Shown here piece by piece: positions 34,691 to 42,716 of a stretch of DNA of 64,000 nucleotides. This DNA is from Syntrophaceae bacterium UBA6078 (GTDB taxonomy: Bacteria; Desulfobacterota; Syntrophia; Syntrophales; UBA2210): positions 1-64,000 of the forward strand of contig DIXO01000059.1 in NCBI GenBank assembly GCA_002428735.1, in the 5' to 3' direction. The notes under the pieces are model-generated. The model made no database searches, was not told the origin of the DNA, and saw nothing but the letters and a program-made list of their open reading frames with translations. How positions within the stretch are numbered: the stretch's first letter is position 1; every line of letters begins with the position of its first letter. The position numbers and the translations under genes are program-made.

Positions 34691-34719
34691 CGCCTTTCCT
34701 CTGGGAAGGATCTGGAATC

Positions 34720-35460
34720 TTACCGGAGCCCCGCGGCCATATCTTCGACGATGCTGTCCGCCACGGCCACCGGGTCATCGGCCAGCCGTATGGGTCTGCC
34801 GACCACCAGATAATCCGCCCCCATGGCGATGGCCTCCCGCGGAGTCAGGACCCGCTTCTGGTCGTCATCAGTCACCCGGGCGGCCGGTCGGATCCCGGGG
34901 GTCACAATAAGAAAGTCCTCGCCGCACGCCTTACGTATGGAGACGATATCCTGGGCAGATGCCACCACGCCTGATGCGCCCGCGTCTCTGGCCGAAACGG
35001 CGAGTTTCAGGACCAGCTCGGCAGTGGTACAATGAAACCCCATGTCGCTGATATCGGCATCGTTCAAGCTGGTCAGAACGGTTACCGCCAGCAGCACCGG
35101 AGGGGCAATCCCCAGAGCATGCGAGGTCTTTTTGACGGAATCAACCGCCCGCTCCATCATCTCGCGCCCGCCGAGCGCGTGCATATTGAACATGGCAACC
35201 CCCTGTTTGACCGCGGCTTGGGATGCCATTGCCACGGTGTTCGGGATGTCATGAAACTTGAGATCGAGAAAAACCTTTCCTCCACCTTCATGTATGCTCG
35301 ACACGATCGCGGGGCCGAAACGGGTGAACGCTTCCTTGCCGACCTTGAACATACCCACGTGATCCCTCAGCAGGTCGGCCCACCTGACGGCCTCGTCCAG
35401 GTCTTCCAGGAGATCAAGGGCGAGTATCAGCTTGTCACGGGATCTGTACGGTGTTTGCAT
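34720..35460 (-). CDS. pyrF: Orotidine 5'-phosphate decarboxylase
   Basis: A 246-residue TIM-barrel enzyme that makes UMP from OMP. It has the strand-1 motif LILALD, catalytic D-x-K-x-x-D as LDLKFHDIPNTV (about 62-73), and phosphate-binding GIRP and GRPI at the end of the barrel. Start 35460 overlaps the rpoZ gene by 26 bases. Longer readings lie inside rpoZ. A standard type I ODCase. Confidence 0.93.
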   Translation of the reverse strand: MQTPYRSRDKLILALDLLEDLDEAVRWADLLRDHVGMFKVGKEAFTRFGPAIVSSIHEGGGKVFLDLKFHDIPNTVAMASQAAVKQGVAMFNMHALGGREMMERAVDSVKKTSHALGIAPPVLLAVTVLTSLNDADISDMGFHCTTAELVLKLAVSARDAGASGVVASAQDIVSIRKACGEDFLIVTPGIRPAARVTDDDQKRVLTPREAIAMGADYLVVGRPIRLADDPVAVADSIVEDMAAGLR

Positions 35461-35722
35461 CGTTGACCACATCAGTAATGGCTGCCGTGAGTTCGATCGG
35501 CCGGCTATCTGCTGATTCGGCATCGAGGAGCCCGGGATGGGCGTATCTTACCTTTCCCTCCGCGATCTCCCTCAAGGCGGTGACGATCTCTCTGTTATTT
35601 TTCTTTTCGCTGAGGGGGGTCGCGTTCCTCAGGAGCTGCTTTGTCCTCTGGATCGTAAGGTGCGTCAGGGCAAACCTGTTTTTAGCCTTTTCCAGGGAAT
35701 CTTCAACGGTAACTCGTGCCAT
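35435..35722 (-). CDS. rpoZ: RNA polymerase omega subunit
   Basis: A 95-residue protein beginning MARVTVEDSLEKAKNRFAL, with the omega-conserved ALREIAEGKV segment near 49-58. It stabilises the beta-prime subunit and RNA polymerase assembly. It sits four bases downstream of gmk, the frequent gmk-rpoZ pair in proteobacteria. Its last 26 bases overlap pyrF. Confidence 0.92.
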   Translation of the reverse strand: MARVTVEDSLEKAKNRFALTHLTIQRTKQLLRNATPLSEKKNNREIVTALREIAEGKVRYAHPGLLDAESADSRPIELTAAITDVVNDANTVQIP

Positions 35723-35725
35723 GGT

Positions 35726-36355
35726 TCATGTGCCTCCGGTCATTTGGTAAAAATCATCTATCCTGTTCTGCAGCCGCGGCCGCCGGTTCTTTTCGGCGAT
35801 GTAGATGGAGCGCAGAACCGTTACAGAATCAGGGATTATATCATTAAACACCACATAATCATACCATTCATTTGCCCGGATCTCTTCCATGGCACGGTTG
35901 AAACGTATTGCTATGATATCATCGGTCTCCGAGCGGCGATTCTTTAATCTTTCTTTCAGTATTTCAACGGACGGCGGCATGATGAAGACGAGCACAGCAT
36001 CCGGGTACAGGGCTTTTACCCTTCGAGCTCCCCTGGTATCTATATCCAAGACGACGTCATGTCCCTTCCGGAGCATCTCTTCGATGGTCCGTTTTGCAGT
36101 GCCGTAATAATGGCCGTAGAGCTCCTCCCACTCAATAAACTCGCCCCGCGCCACCCTGTCTTTGAAATCCTCCAGGGTAATGAAATGGTAATCCCTGCCC
36201 TCCTTCTCGCCTTCCCTGGCAGGGCGGGTCGTGCAGGAAACGGAAAAGTGCAGATCGGGGAATTCATCCAGGAGTTTTTTGCATAGTGTGGTTTTCCCGG
36301 TGCCGGAAGGGGCGGAAATAACCATAACGAGTCCCTGTGCAGTGGCGTGTGTCAT
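35726..36355 (-). CDS. gmk: Guanylate kinase
   Basis: A 209-residue nucleoside-monophosphate kinase phosphorylating GMP and dGMP with ATP. The P-loop is SAPSGTGKTT (about 15-24). The GMP-binding part contains SCTTRPAREGEKEGRDYHFI and EWEELYGHYYGT, and the lid region contains RLKNRRSE. The ATG at 36355 is preferred over an upstream TTG at 36364. It leads the gmk-rpoZ-pyrF group. Confidence 0.95.
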   Translation of the reverse strand: MTHATAQGLVMVISAPSGTGKTTLCKKLLDEFPDLHFSVSCTTRPAREGEKEGRDYHFITLEDFKDRVARGEFIEWEELYGHYYGTAKRTIEEMLRKGHDVVLDIDTRGARRVKALYPDAVLVFIMPPSVEILKERLKNRRSETDDIIAIRFNRAMEEIRANEWYDYVVFNDIIPDSVTVLRSIYIAEKNRRPRLQNRIDDFYQMTGGT

Positions 36356-36414
36356 GCTGTCCAATCCATAGTGGCGAGGGAGTTCGTCGATCGTGCCCCT
36401 CTCATATTCGTGTA

Positions 36415-37299
36415 TTATTCTATATTCTGGACCTGCTCCCTGAGCTTGGCAAGTTCCGTCTTCATCTCTATGACGGTGCCCGATAGGGCGAGATCGCTGC
36501 TCTTGGAACCAATCGTATTGATTTCCCTATGCATTTCTTGGAGCAAGAAGTCCATTTTTCTGCCAATGGGTTCATCGCTGCCGAGCATGATACGGAATTG
36601 ATCCATATGGCTTTCAAGGCGGACTATTTCTTCCGTAATATCGCTTTTTTCAGCCATGATGGCAACTTCCTGGATCAGCCGCGATTCGTCGCATTCCATG
36701 CCGCCTGTCAGCTCCCGGATTCGTGACGACAGCCGTTCCTGGTAATTCTTGACCACCTCGGGCAACCGTGCCCTTATTGTTGCCACGCAGCCAGTAACGG
36801 CGCCGAGACGGGCGGTAAAATCGTCATAGAGCAGTCTGCCTTCGGCCTCCTTCATGCGCGCAAGGGAATCGAGAGAATCGTTCAGCGCCCCCTCCATAAT
36901 ACTCCATATCTCCGCGAGATCGAGCTCCGTCTCCGCCGTATAAATGGCGCCCTTCACGGCAATAAGGGTTTTCAGGGTTATCTCTTCAGTAAGATGAAAG
37001 GTATCTTTGAGGCCGGTCAGAAGATCGTAATAGCTTCTGATGAGGGGAATATTGGCTTCCACCCGGTCTCCACCAATGGTGGCCGGGTCGGAATCTATCC
37101 TGACGTTCACCTCGACTCTCCCCCGCGAAATCCGTTCCCCCACCCGTTTTTTGATATTGACCTCCAGGGGGCTCAGGAAGGCGGGGAGACGGATGCTGCT
37201 CTCAAGACTTTTATGATTCAGCGACTTCAGTTCCACGACCAGTTTCTTCCCCGCGAGGACTGCTTCCCCTCGTCCGTAACCTGTCATGCTTCGTATCAT
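36415..37299 (-). CDS. yicC: YicC-family endoribonuclease
   Basis: A 294-residue protein of the YicC/YloC family, shown in E. coli to be an endoribonuclease. It opens with IRSMTGYGRGE and VELKSLNHKSLE, has a long central helical region, and ends with the conserved FLLQEMHREINTIGSKSSDL. It sits just upstream of gmk, a common arrangement in this group of bacteria. Confidence 0.92.
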   Translation of the reverse strand: MIRSMTGYGRGEAVLAGKKLVVELKSLNHKSLESSIRLPAFLSPLEVNIKKRVGERISRGRVEVNVRIDSDPATIGGDRVEANIPLIRSYYDLLTGLKDTFHLTEEITLKTLIAVKGAIYTAETELDLAEIWSIMEGALNDSLDSLARMKEAEGRLLYDDFTARLGAVTGCVATIRARLPEVVKNYQERLSSRIRELTGGMECDESRLIQEVAIMAEKSDITEEIVRLESHMDQFRIMLGSDEPIGRKMDFLLQEMHREINTIGSKSSDLALSGTVIEMKTELAKLREQVQNIE

Positions 37300-37376
37300 A
37301 TATTCCTCTCCCGGGGCAGCGAGATGCCGGGGTGTGCCCCCGGCGGTGTCGGCGCCCTCTTCAGTTACGTGATTTC

Positions 37377-37910
37377 TTACGCCCGTTCCCGGGCCAGTTG
37401 ATTCATATATCTCTCGCGTATGTTGTTGAACAGGGCGATGGTATCAGGGTCCGCGTAATCGGGATAGGTCCATTCAAGCCGCCGGAAGCTGTGCTTCACG
37501 AAGATAAGGGTCAGATCGGCATATATGCCGTCCCTGAGATAGGGCCGGTGCGTGTATGCCTTCCCCGTGGCAAGGATCAGATGGGCCGGGGACAGATATC
37601 CCGGATCAATATTGACCATCCGGTTGCCATCTTTCATGAACTCCTCTTCCAGCCGGTTTGTTGACAGCTTGATCCGGGGGAGCGCATCGGGGGAAACGAG
37701 GGGTTCAAAAGAGACAAACCTTCTGATGAGACCGGCCCCCGATTCTTTCGCGTAATAATCGGTGTACTCAAAGGGGAGCACGCCGCTCACATAATCGATA
37801 TCCCCCAGTATGCCGGGCAGGGCAGCTATGGCCCTGCGCATGATATCCGCGCATCCGGAGAAGACGCTGGATATGACCTTGACTGGTTCCGGTGGAACGG
37901 GCCTGCTCAT
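37377..37910 (-). CDS. DUF4416 family protein
   Basis: A 177-residue protein matching the DUF4416 family. It has PVKVISSVFSG at the start, DYVSGVLPFEYTDYYAKE near 40, a central NRMVNIDPGYLS and a C-terminal WTYPDYADPDTIALFNNIRE. No function is established. Its start overlaps the heptose-kinase gene by four bases (ATGA), so it is translationally coupled to it, as is often the case in Deltaproteobacteria. Confidence 0.85.
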   Translation of the reverse strand: MSRPVPPEPVKVISSVFSGCADIMRRAIAALPGILGDIDYVSGVLPFEYTDYYAKESGAGLIRRFVSFEPLVSPDALPRIKLSTNRLEEEFMKDGNRMVNIDPGYLSPAHLILATGKAYTHRPYLRDGIYADLTLIFVKHSFRRLEWTYPDYADPDTIALFNNIRERYMNQLARERA

Positions 37911-38893
37911 AGGGCCTTCTTCAATTCATCCCGGTAGACCGGCGCCGTTCCCACCTTGCCCACCGCGATACCGGCAGCGCGATTGGCAAGCACGGCCGCT
38001 TCCGTGAACGTCGCCCCGGCAGCGGCGCACAGGGCAAAGACTCCGATGACCGTGTCGCCAGCCCCCGTGACATCGAAGACCTCCCGGGCAACAGCGGGGA
38101 TGTGGGTAATGGGACCGCCGTTCTCGAAGAGGGTCATCCCCCCTTCGCCCATCGTTACCAACAGCGCCCTGAAGCCGAAATCTCTGATCAGGGCGGATCC
38201 CCCCCGTATGAGATCGTCCCTTTTCTCAATCTCCCTCCCAAGGGCCCGTTCCGTCTCCTGATAATTGGGGGTGATCAGATCACACCCCCGGTAGAGTGAA
38301 AAATCGCTCTGTTTGGGATCGATGCAGAGGAGAATCTTCCGCTCTGCGGTGATCTTTCGGATCTCCCGGACGAGTTGTTCTGAAAAGACCCCCTTGTTGT
38401 AATCCGAGATGATCACCGCTCCCAGGTCATTCTGTATGGATTGTATGTATTTGATGATCTTCCGCAGGCTGCCCTGGCCTGCCGGACGCCTGTCCTCCCT
38501 GTCGAATCGAACCACTTGCTGATTGTGAGCGATGACCCGTGTCTTAACTATGGTGGGACGGTTCTTCTCCACGATGACTCCCGCCGTATCGATCTCCATC
38601 TTCCGCAGCGTGTCCACCAGCCACGCGCCCATGGCGTCGGACCCGACAATGCCGGAGACAGCGACCTGCCCGCCCATGGAGAACACGTTGTTCAACACAT
38701 TCGTGCACCCGCCCAACAGGAGGTTCTCGGATGTGACCTGCACCACTGGAACCGGCGCCTCCGGCGAGATGCGCGAAACCTTGCCCCAGATAAACTGGTC
38801 GACCATCATATCGCCGACGACGAGCACCTTGGCGTGGTCGAATCGTTCAATGATCTCGAGAGCTCTGCGCCTGCTGATTATGTTCTTTCCCAT
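37907..38893 (-). CDS. rfaE1: D-glycero-beta-D-manno-heptose-7-phosphate kinase
   Basis: A 328-residue PfkB-family sugar kinase equal to the N-terminal domain of E. coli HldE. Its segments include VLVVGDMMVDQFIWGKV, GGCTNVLNN, SDYNKGVFS, and the catalytic loop DVTGAGDTVIGVFAL (about 262-276, with the base Asp). The second domain (ADP-heptose nucleotidyl transfer) is not fused, and no separate copy is in the window. It supplies heptose-1,7-bisphosphate for GmhB at 52.2 kb and the two heptosyltransferases. Confidence 0.93.
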   Translation of the reverse strand: MGKNIISRRRALEIIERFDHAKVLVVGDMMVDQFIWGKVSRISPEAPVPVVQVTSENLLLGGCTNVLNNVFSMGGQVAVSGIVGSDAMGAWLVDTLRKMEIDTAGVIVEKNRPTIVKTRVIAHNQQVVRFDREDRRPAGQGSLRKIIKYIQSIQNDLGAVIISDYNKGVFSEQLVREIRKITAERKILLCIDPKQSDFSLYRGCDLITPNYQETERALGREIEKRDDLIRGGSALIRDFGFRALLVTMGEGGMTLFENGGPITHIPAVAREVFDVTGAGDTVIGVFALCAAAGATFTEAAVLANRAAGIAVGKVGTAPVYRDELKKAL

Positions 38894-39228
38894 ATGATGC
38901 CTTCCGAGACTGCGTCGCGCGGGTCACGTCACCCCGTCTCTCGCCTGCTTTCCGCCTTCGCGCGCTGGCCGGAATGCTATTATCATAGAAGTTCCTTGTC
39001 AATGCTTTTTCTCAAAATCCTTGACTCAACAGGGAAAAGACGATAGGTAGGACAGCCTTACCGTGCCAGTGAATTTCTTTTCCGGGGGGGTCTGTTCCGC
39101 ACACTCCGGGTCGACCTGGTGGCTTCCCTTGGATGGGCGCGACAATACATTCTTTTGCATATGAAACCGATTCATCTCCCTGTGCGGGACAATGCCGTGC
39201 TGACGGATGGTTACGAAGGACTGATGGA
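38894..39228. other. Divergent intergenic region, 335 bases
   Basis: Lies between the minus-strand rfaE1 group and the plus-strand lysS-to-msbA envelope block, so it must carry promoters for both. TTGACT (about 39022) and a minus-strand TTGACA (near 38998) occur but without good -10 boxes at proper spacing. No gene or RNA was recognised. Confidence 0.45.
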
Positions 39229-40740
39229 ATGGATGAGAAAAACGAGCTTTTGAGAAAGCGCAAAGAGAAGATGAAATCCCTTCAGGATATGGGGGTCGAT
39301 CTGTATCCGAATGATGTAAAGGTGACAGCAACCACCCAATCCCTCATCGACCGGTTTAACCATATGGATAACGAGGAACTGGCAGGGGTTACGGAACAGT
39401 TTTCCCTGGCGGGACGTCTGATGGCGGTTCGAAACTTCGGAAAGGCCTCATTCATAAGCATACAGGACAGGGCGGGCAGAATCCAGGGATACATAGGGCG
39501 GGACAAGGTGGGAACAGACGCCTACGCCATTTTCAAAAAATTCGATATCGGGGATATCGTTTTTGTATCGGGGGGCCTCTTGAAAACGAGGACCGGTGAG
39601 TTGACCGTCGACGCCGATGCGATACGGCTGCTCTCAAAGGCGGTCAGACCCTTGCCCGAAAAGTGGCACGGCCTGACCGATGTGGAGGCCCGGTACCGGC
39701 AGCGCCCCCTTGATCTCATTATGAATCCGGGGGTCAAAGAGGTGTTTTACACGCGGAGCCGGATTATAAAACTGATCCGTGATTTCATGCAGGAGCGCGA
39801 TTTTCTTGAAGTGGAAACCCCCATGATGCAGCCGATCGCCGGCGGCGCGGCGGCGCGGCCCTTCAAGACGTATCACAACACCCTGGACATGGAACTCTAT
39901 CTCCGAATCGCGCCGGAGCTGTACCTGAAGCGCCTCATCGTCGGAGGATTCGAACGGGTTTTTGAGATAAACAGGAACTTCAGGAACGAGGGGATATCGA
40001 CCTCTCACAACCCTGAGTTTACCATGATGGAGTTCTATCAGGCCTACGCCACGTACGAAGATCTGATGGCGATGACGGAAGAGATGATTACCGCCGTTGC
40101 TATGGAGATCTTCGGATCTCTTAAGTTTGAGTATCAGGGGACCACGATTGACCTTGCACGCCCTTGGCAGCATCTGACGGTCAAGGAGGCAATCCTGAAA
40201 TACTCGGATGCAACCCCCGATGTCTTGGAAGACCGGGAGAAAGCCGCACAGTTCGCGGCATCGCTCGCTTTGCCCGTTGAGGATGATGAACCGTTGGGAA
40301 AGATTATCGTTTCGATCTTCGAGGCGGTGGCTGAGCCCAGTCTCATGCAGCCAACCTTTGTGACCAGCTACCCCATAGAGGTTTCTCCCCTTTCACGGAA
40401 AAGCGCTGCGGATGGACGATTCGTCGATCGTTTCGAACTGTACATCTACGGCAGGGAGCTCGCCAACGCCTTTTCAGAGCTGAACGACCCTGAAGACCAG
40501 AGGAACAGATTTGCCATGCAGTTGGAGGCGCGGGAGGCGGGAGATGAAGAGGCTCACGAAATGGACGAAGACTACATCAGCGCCCTGGAATACGGCATGC
40601 CGCCGACGGCGGGCGAGGGGATCGGGATCGACCGCCTTGTCATGCTTTTTACCGATTCTCCATCCATCCGGGACGTGATACTCTTTCCTCATATGCGGGA
40701 GAAGAAAGAGGCGCTGCATGCGCCGATCGAACCCCGGTAA
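39229..40740 (+). CDS. lysS: Lysyl-tRNA synthetase, class II
   Basis: A 503-residue class II aminoacyl-tRNA synthetase. An N-terminal OB-fold anticodon-binding domain covers about 50-150 (VAVRNFGKASFISIQDRAG). The catalytic core has motif 2 FEINRNFRNEGISTSHNPEF (about 240-260) and motif 3 GEGIGIDRLVMLFTDS near the C-terminus. The start at 39229 has AAGGA nine bases upstream and matches the usual family N-terminus. It heads the long plus-strand block but is functionally separate from it. Confidence 0.95.
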   Translation: MDEKNELLRKRKEKMKSLQDMGVDLYPNDVKVTATTQSLIDRFNHMDNEELAGVTEQFSLAGRLMAVRNFGKASFISIQDRAGRIQGYIGRDKVGTDAYAIFKKFDIGDIVFVSGGLLKTRTGELTVDADAIRLLSKAVRPLPEKWHGLTDVEARYRQRPLDLIMNPGVKEVFYTRSRIIKLIRDFMQERDFLEVETPMMQPIAGGAAARPFKTYHNTLDMELYLRIAPELYLKRLIVGGFERVFEINRNFRNEGISTSHNPEFTMMEFYQAYATYEDLMAMTEEMITAVAMEIFGSLKFEYQGTTIDLARPWQHLTVKEAILKYSDATPDVLEDREKAAQFAASLALPVEDDEPLGKIIVSIFEAVAEPSLMQPTFVTSYPIEVSPLSRKSAADGRFVDRFELYIYGRELANAFSELNDPEDQRNRFAMQLEAREAGDEEAHEMDEDYISALEYGMPPTAGEGIGIDRLVMLFTDSPSIRDVILFPHMREKKEALHAPIEPR

Positions 40741-40780
40741 AGGGAATACATTCTTCACGTACTATGAGGTTCCCCCTGCT

Positions 40781-42034
40781 ATGTCATACGAATTCTTCAT
40801 CGCTCTCCGGTACCTCAGGGCCAAGAGAAAACAGACCTTTATATCGGTGAACACCGCCATATCGGTGGCGGGGATTTTCCTGGGCGTTGCGGCGCTCATC
40901 ATTGTACTGGCCGTGATGAACGGTTTTGAAAAAGAGCTTCGCGACAGGATCCTGGGAATCAATTCCCATATCGTTCTCATGCAGTATGATGGGGGGATGA
41001 AGGATTACCCCGGGGTGATGAAGCGGCTTGAATCGATCGACGGTGTCGTGGCGTCCACCCCCTTTATATACGGTCAGGCCATGCTGAAAAAAGAGGGGAG
41101 AGTCACCGGTGTGGTCCTGCGCGGCATGTCGATTGACACGTCTGCCGATGTCATCAATCTGGGAAAGATGAAGGAGGGGAATATAGCCTCTCTCGCGGGA
41201 AAGGGAAACAAGACGGATCTCCCCGGCGTCGTCATCGGGAAAGAAATGGCCCAGAACCTGGGGGTTGCCCTCTTTGACACCGTTGAAATTCTGCTCCCCA
41301 TGGGGATTCCCACGCCCATGGGTGTGGTTCCCAAGATCCAGGAATTCAACGTGGTCGGTATTTTTGATTCCGGCTCATACGAGTATGACTCCACCCTCGT
41401 TTTCATGTCCCTCGAGAACTGCAAGAAATTTCTGAATATGCAGGAGACTGTCACGGGGATCGAGATAAAGGTGGACGATATTTACGGAGCGGGCACAATT
41501 GCGAAGGCCATCGAAGAACAGCTCGGATTCCCCTACTGGGCGCGGAGCTGGATGGAAATGAACAAGAATCTCTTTTCGGCGCTCAAGCTGGAAAAGAGGG
41601 TTATGTTTATCATTCTCAGTCTCATCGTGCTGGTTGCCGCTTTCAATATCATAACAACACTGATCATGACGGTCATGGAAAAAGCCAAGGACATAGCCAT
41701 ACTGAAATCAATGGGCGCCACAGCGCGGAGCATCATGAAGATATTCATGATCGAAGGAATGGTGATCGGCGCAATCGGTACAGTCCTCGGCTGCTGTACC
41801 GGAATCGCTGTCGCGCTGCATCTGGAACAGATAAGCCGGCTGGTGGAGAATATGTTCGGGTTCACGATTCTCCCGAAGGATGTGTATTACCTGAGTGAAC
41901 TTCCCTCCCGGGTAGATTACGGGGATGTGGCCGCCATAGCCATTGTGGCGATGATTATCTGTTTTCTGGCCGCGTTCTATCCGTCGTGGCGGGCTTCGCG
42001 GCTCGATCCGGCCGAAGCGCTTCGGTATGAATAA
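40781..42034 (+). CDS. lolC: Lipoprotein-releasing ABC transporter permease LolC/E
   Basis: A 417-residue MacB-like permease. It has an N-terminal helix (about 22-45), a large periplasmic domain, and three C-terminal helices (about 270, 320, 380). The typical opening YEFFIALRYLRAKRKQTFISV and the closing FYPSWRASRLDPAEALRYE are present. Together with LolD it releases outer-membrane lipoproteins to the LolA carrier. Only one permease gene is present, so a homodimeric complex (LolF-like) is likely instead of the LolCE heterodimer of E. coli. Confidence 0.92.
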   Translation: MSYEFFIALRYLRAKRKQTFISVNTAISVAGIFLGVAALIIVLAVMNGFEKELRDRILGINSHIVLMQYDGGMKDYPGVMKRLESIDGVVASTPFIYGQAMLKKEGRVTGVVLRGMSIDTSADVINLGKMKEGNIASLAGKGNKTDLPGVVIGKEMAQNLGVALFDTVEILLPMGIPTPMGVVPKIQEFNVVGIFDSGSYEYDSTLVFMSLENCKKFLNMQETVTGIEIKVDDIYGAGTIAKAIEEQLGFPYWARSWMEMNKNLFSALKLEKRVMFIILSLIVLVAAFNIITTLIMTVMEKAKDIAILKSMGATARSIMKIFMIEGMVIGAIGTVLGCCTGIAVALHLEQISRLVENMFGFTILPKDVYYLSELPSRVDYGDVAAIAIVAMIICFLAAFYPSWRASRLDPAEALRYE

Positions 42035-42047
42035 GGGGTGGGGCGGC

Positions 42048-42716
42048 ATGATAGAAATCCAGCATCTCACCAAGACATTCATCAAGGATGGCAGCAGGAT
42101 TGAGGTTCTCCGGGGAATCGACTGCTCAATTGCGAGGGGCGAGTCGGTAGCGATCCTCGGGGCATCGGGCACCGGGAAAACCACTCTCCTCCAGATACTC
42201 GGAACCCTTGACCACCCTTCGTCGGGGTGCGTCCTCTTCGACGGCGCGGACATCTTTGGGTGGAATCAGGTCCGGCGCGCTGAGTTCAGAAACAGGCGCA
42301 TCGGATTTGTCTTCCAGTTCCATCACCTCCTTCCCGAGTTCACCGCCCTGGAAAACGCGGTCATGCCAGCCCTGATACAGGGAATGCCAAAAGAGGATGC
42401 GTGCCGGAGGGGGGAGATTGTCTTGACGGAGGTGGGGCTTGGTGGTAGGTTGACGCACAAACCGGGGGAGCTTTCCGGGGGCGAGCAGCAGCGGGTAGCC
42501 ATAGCGAGGGCTGTCATGATGAAACCCGACGTGATCCTTGCCGATGAACCCACGGGAAATCTCGATACGGAAACGGGGGGGAAGATACAGGACCTGCTGC
42601 TGGATCTTGGCAAGGCGCAGAATACCACCCTTATCGTGGTCACCCACAACAAGATTCTTGCCGACGGGATGTCGAGGACCGTCAATCTCAAGGACGGGAA
42701 GATCCATGAACCATAG
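42048..42716 (+). CDS. lolD: Lipoprotein-releasing ABC transporter ATPase LolD
   Basis: A 222-residue ATPase. It has Walker A GASGTGKTTLLQ (about 38-49), the MacB/LolD-type FVFQFHHLLPEFTALENAVMP loop, signature LSGGEQQRVA, Walker B VILADEPTGNLD and switch VVTHN. The start at 42048 follows GGGGTGGGGCGG. It is 13 bases from lolC and overlaps bamA by 11 bases, so the three genes are transcribed together. Confidence 0.94.
   Translation: MIEIQHLTKTFIKDGSRIEVLRGIDCSIARGESVAILGASGTGKTTLLQILGTLDHPSSGCVLFDGADIFGWNQVRRAEFRNRRIGFVFQFHHLLPEFTALENAVMPALIQGMPKEDACRRGEIVLTEVGLGGRLTHKPGELSGGEQQRVAIARAVMMKPDVILADEPTGNLDTETGGKIQDLLLDLGKAQNTTLIVVTHNKILADGMSRTVNLKDGKIHEP

Noticed and set aside
38990..39050. TTGAC-like boxes between rfaE1 and lysS as promoters
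   Set aside because: No acceptable -10 box at 16-18 bases on either strand, so no promoter is called.
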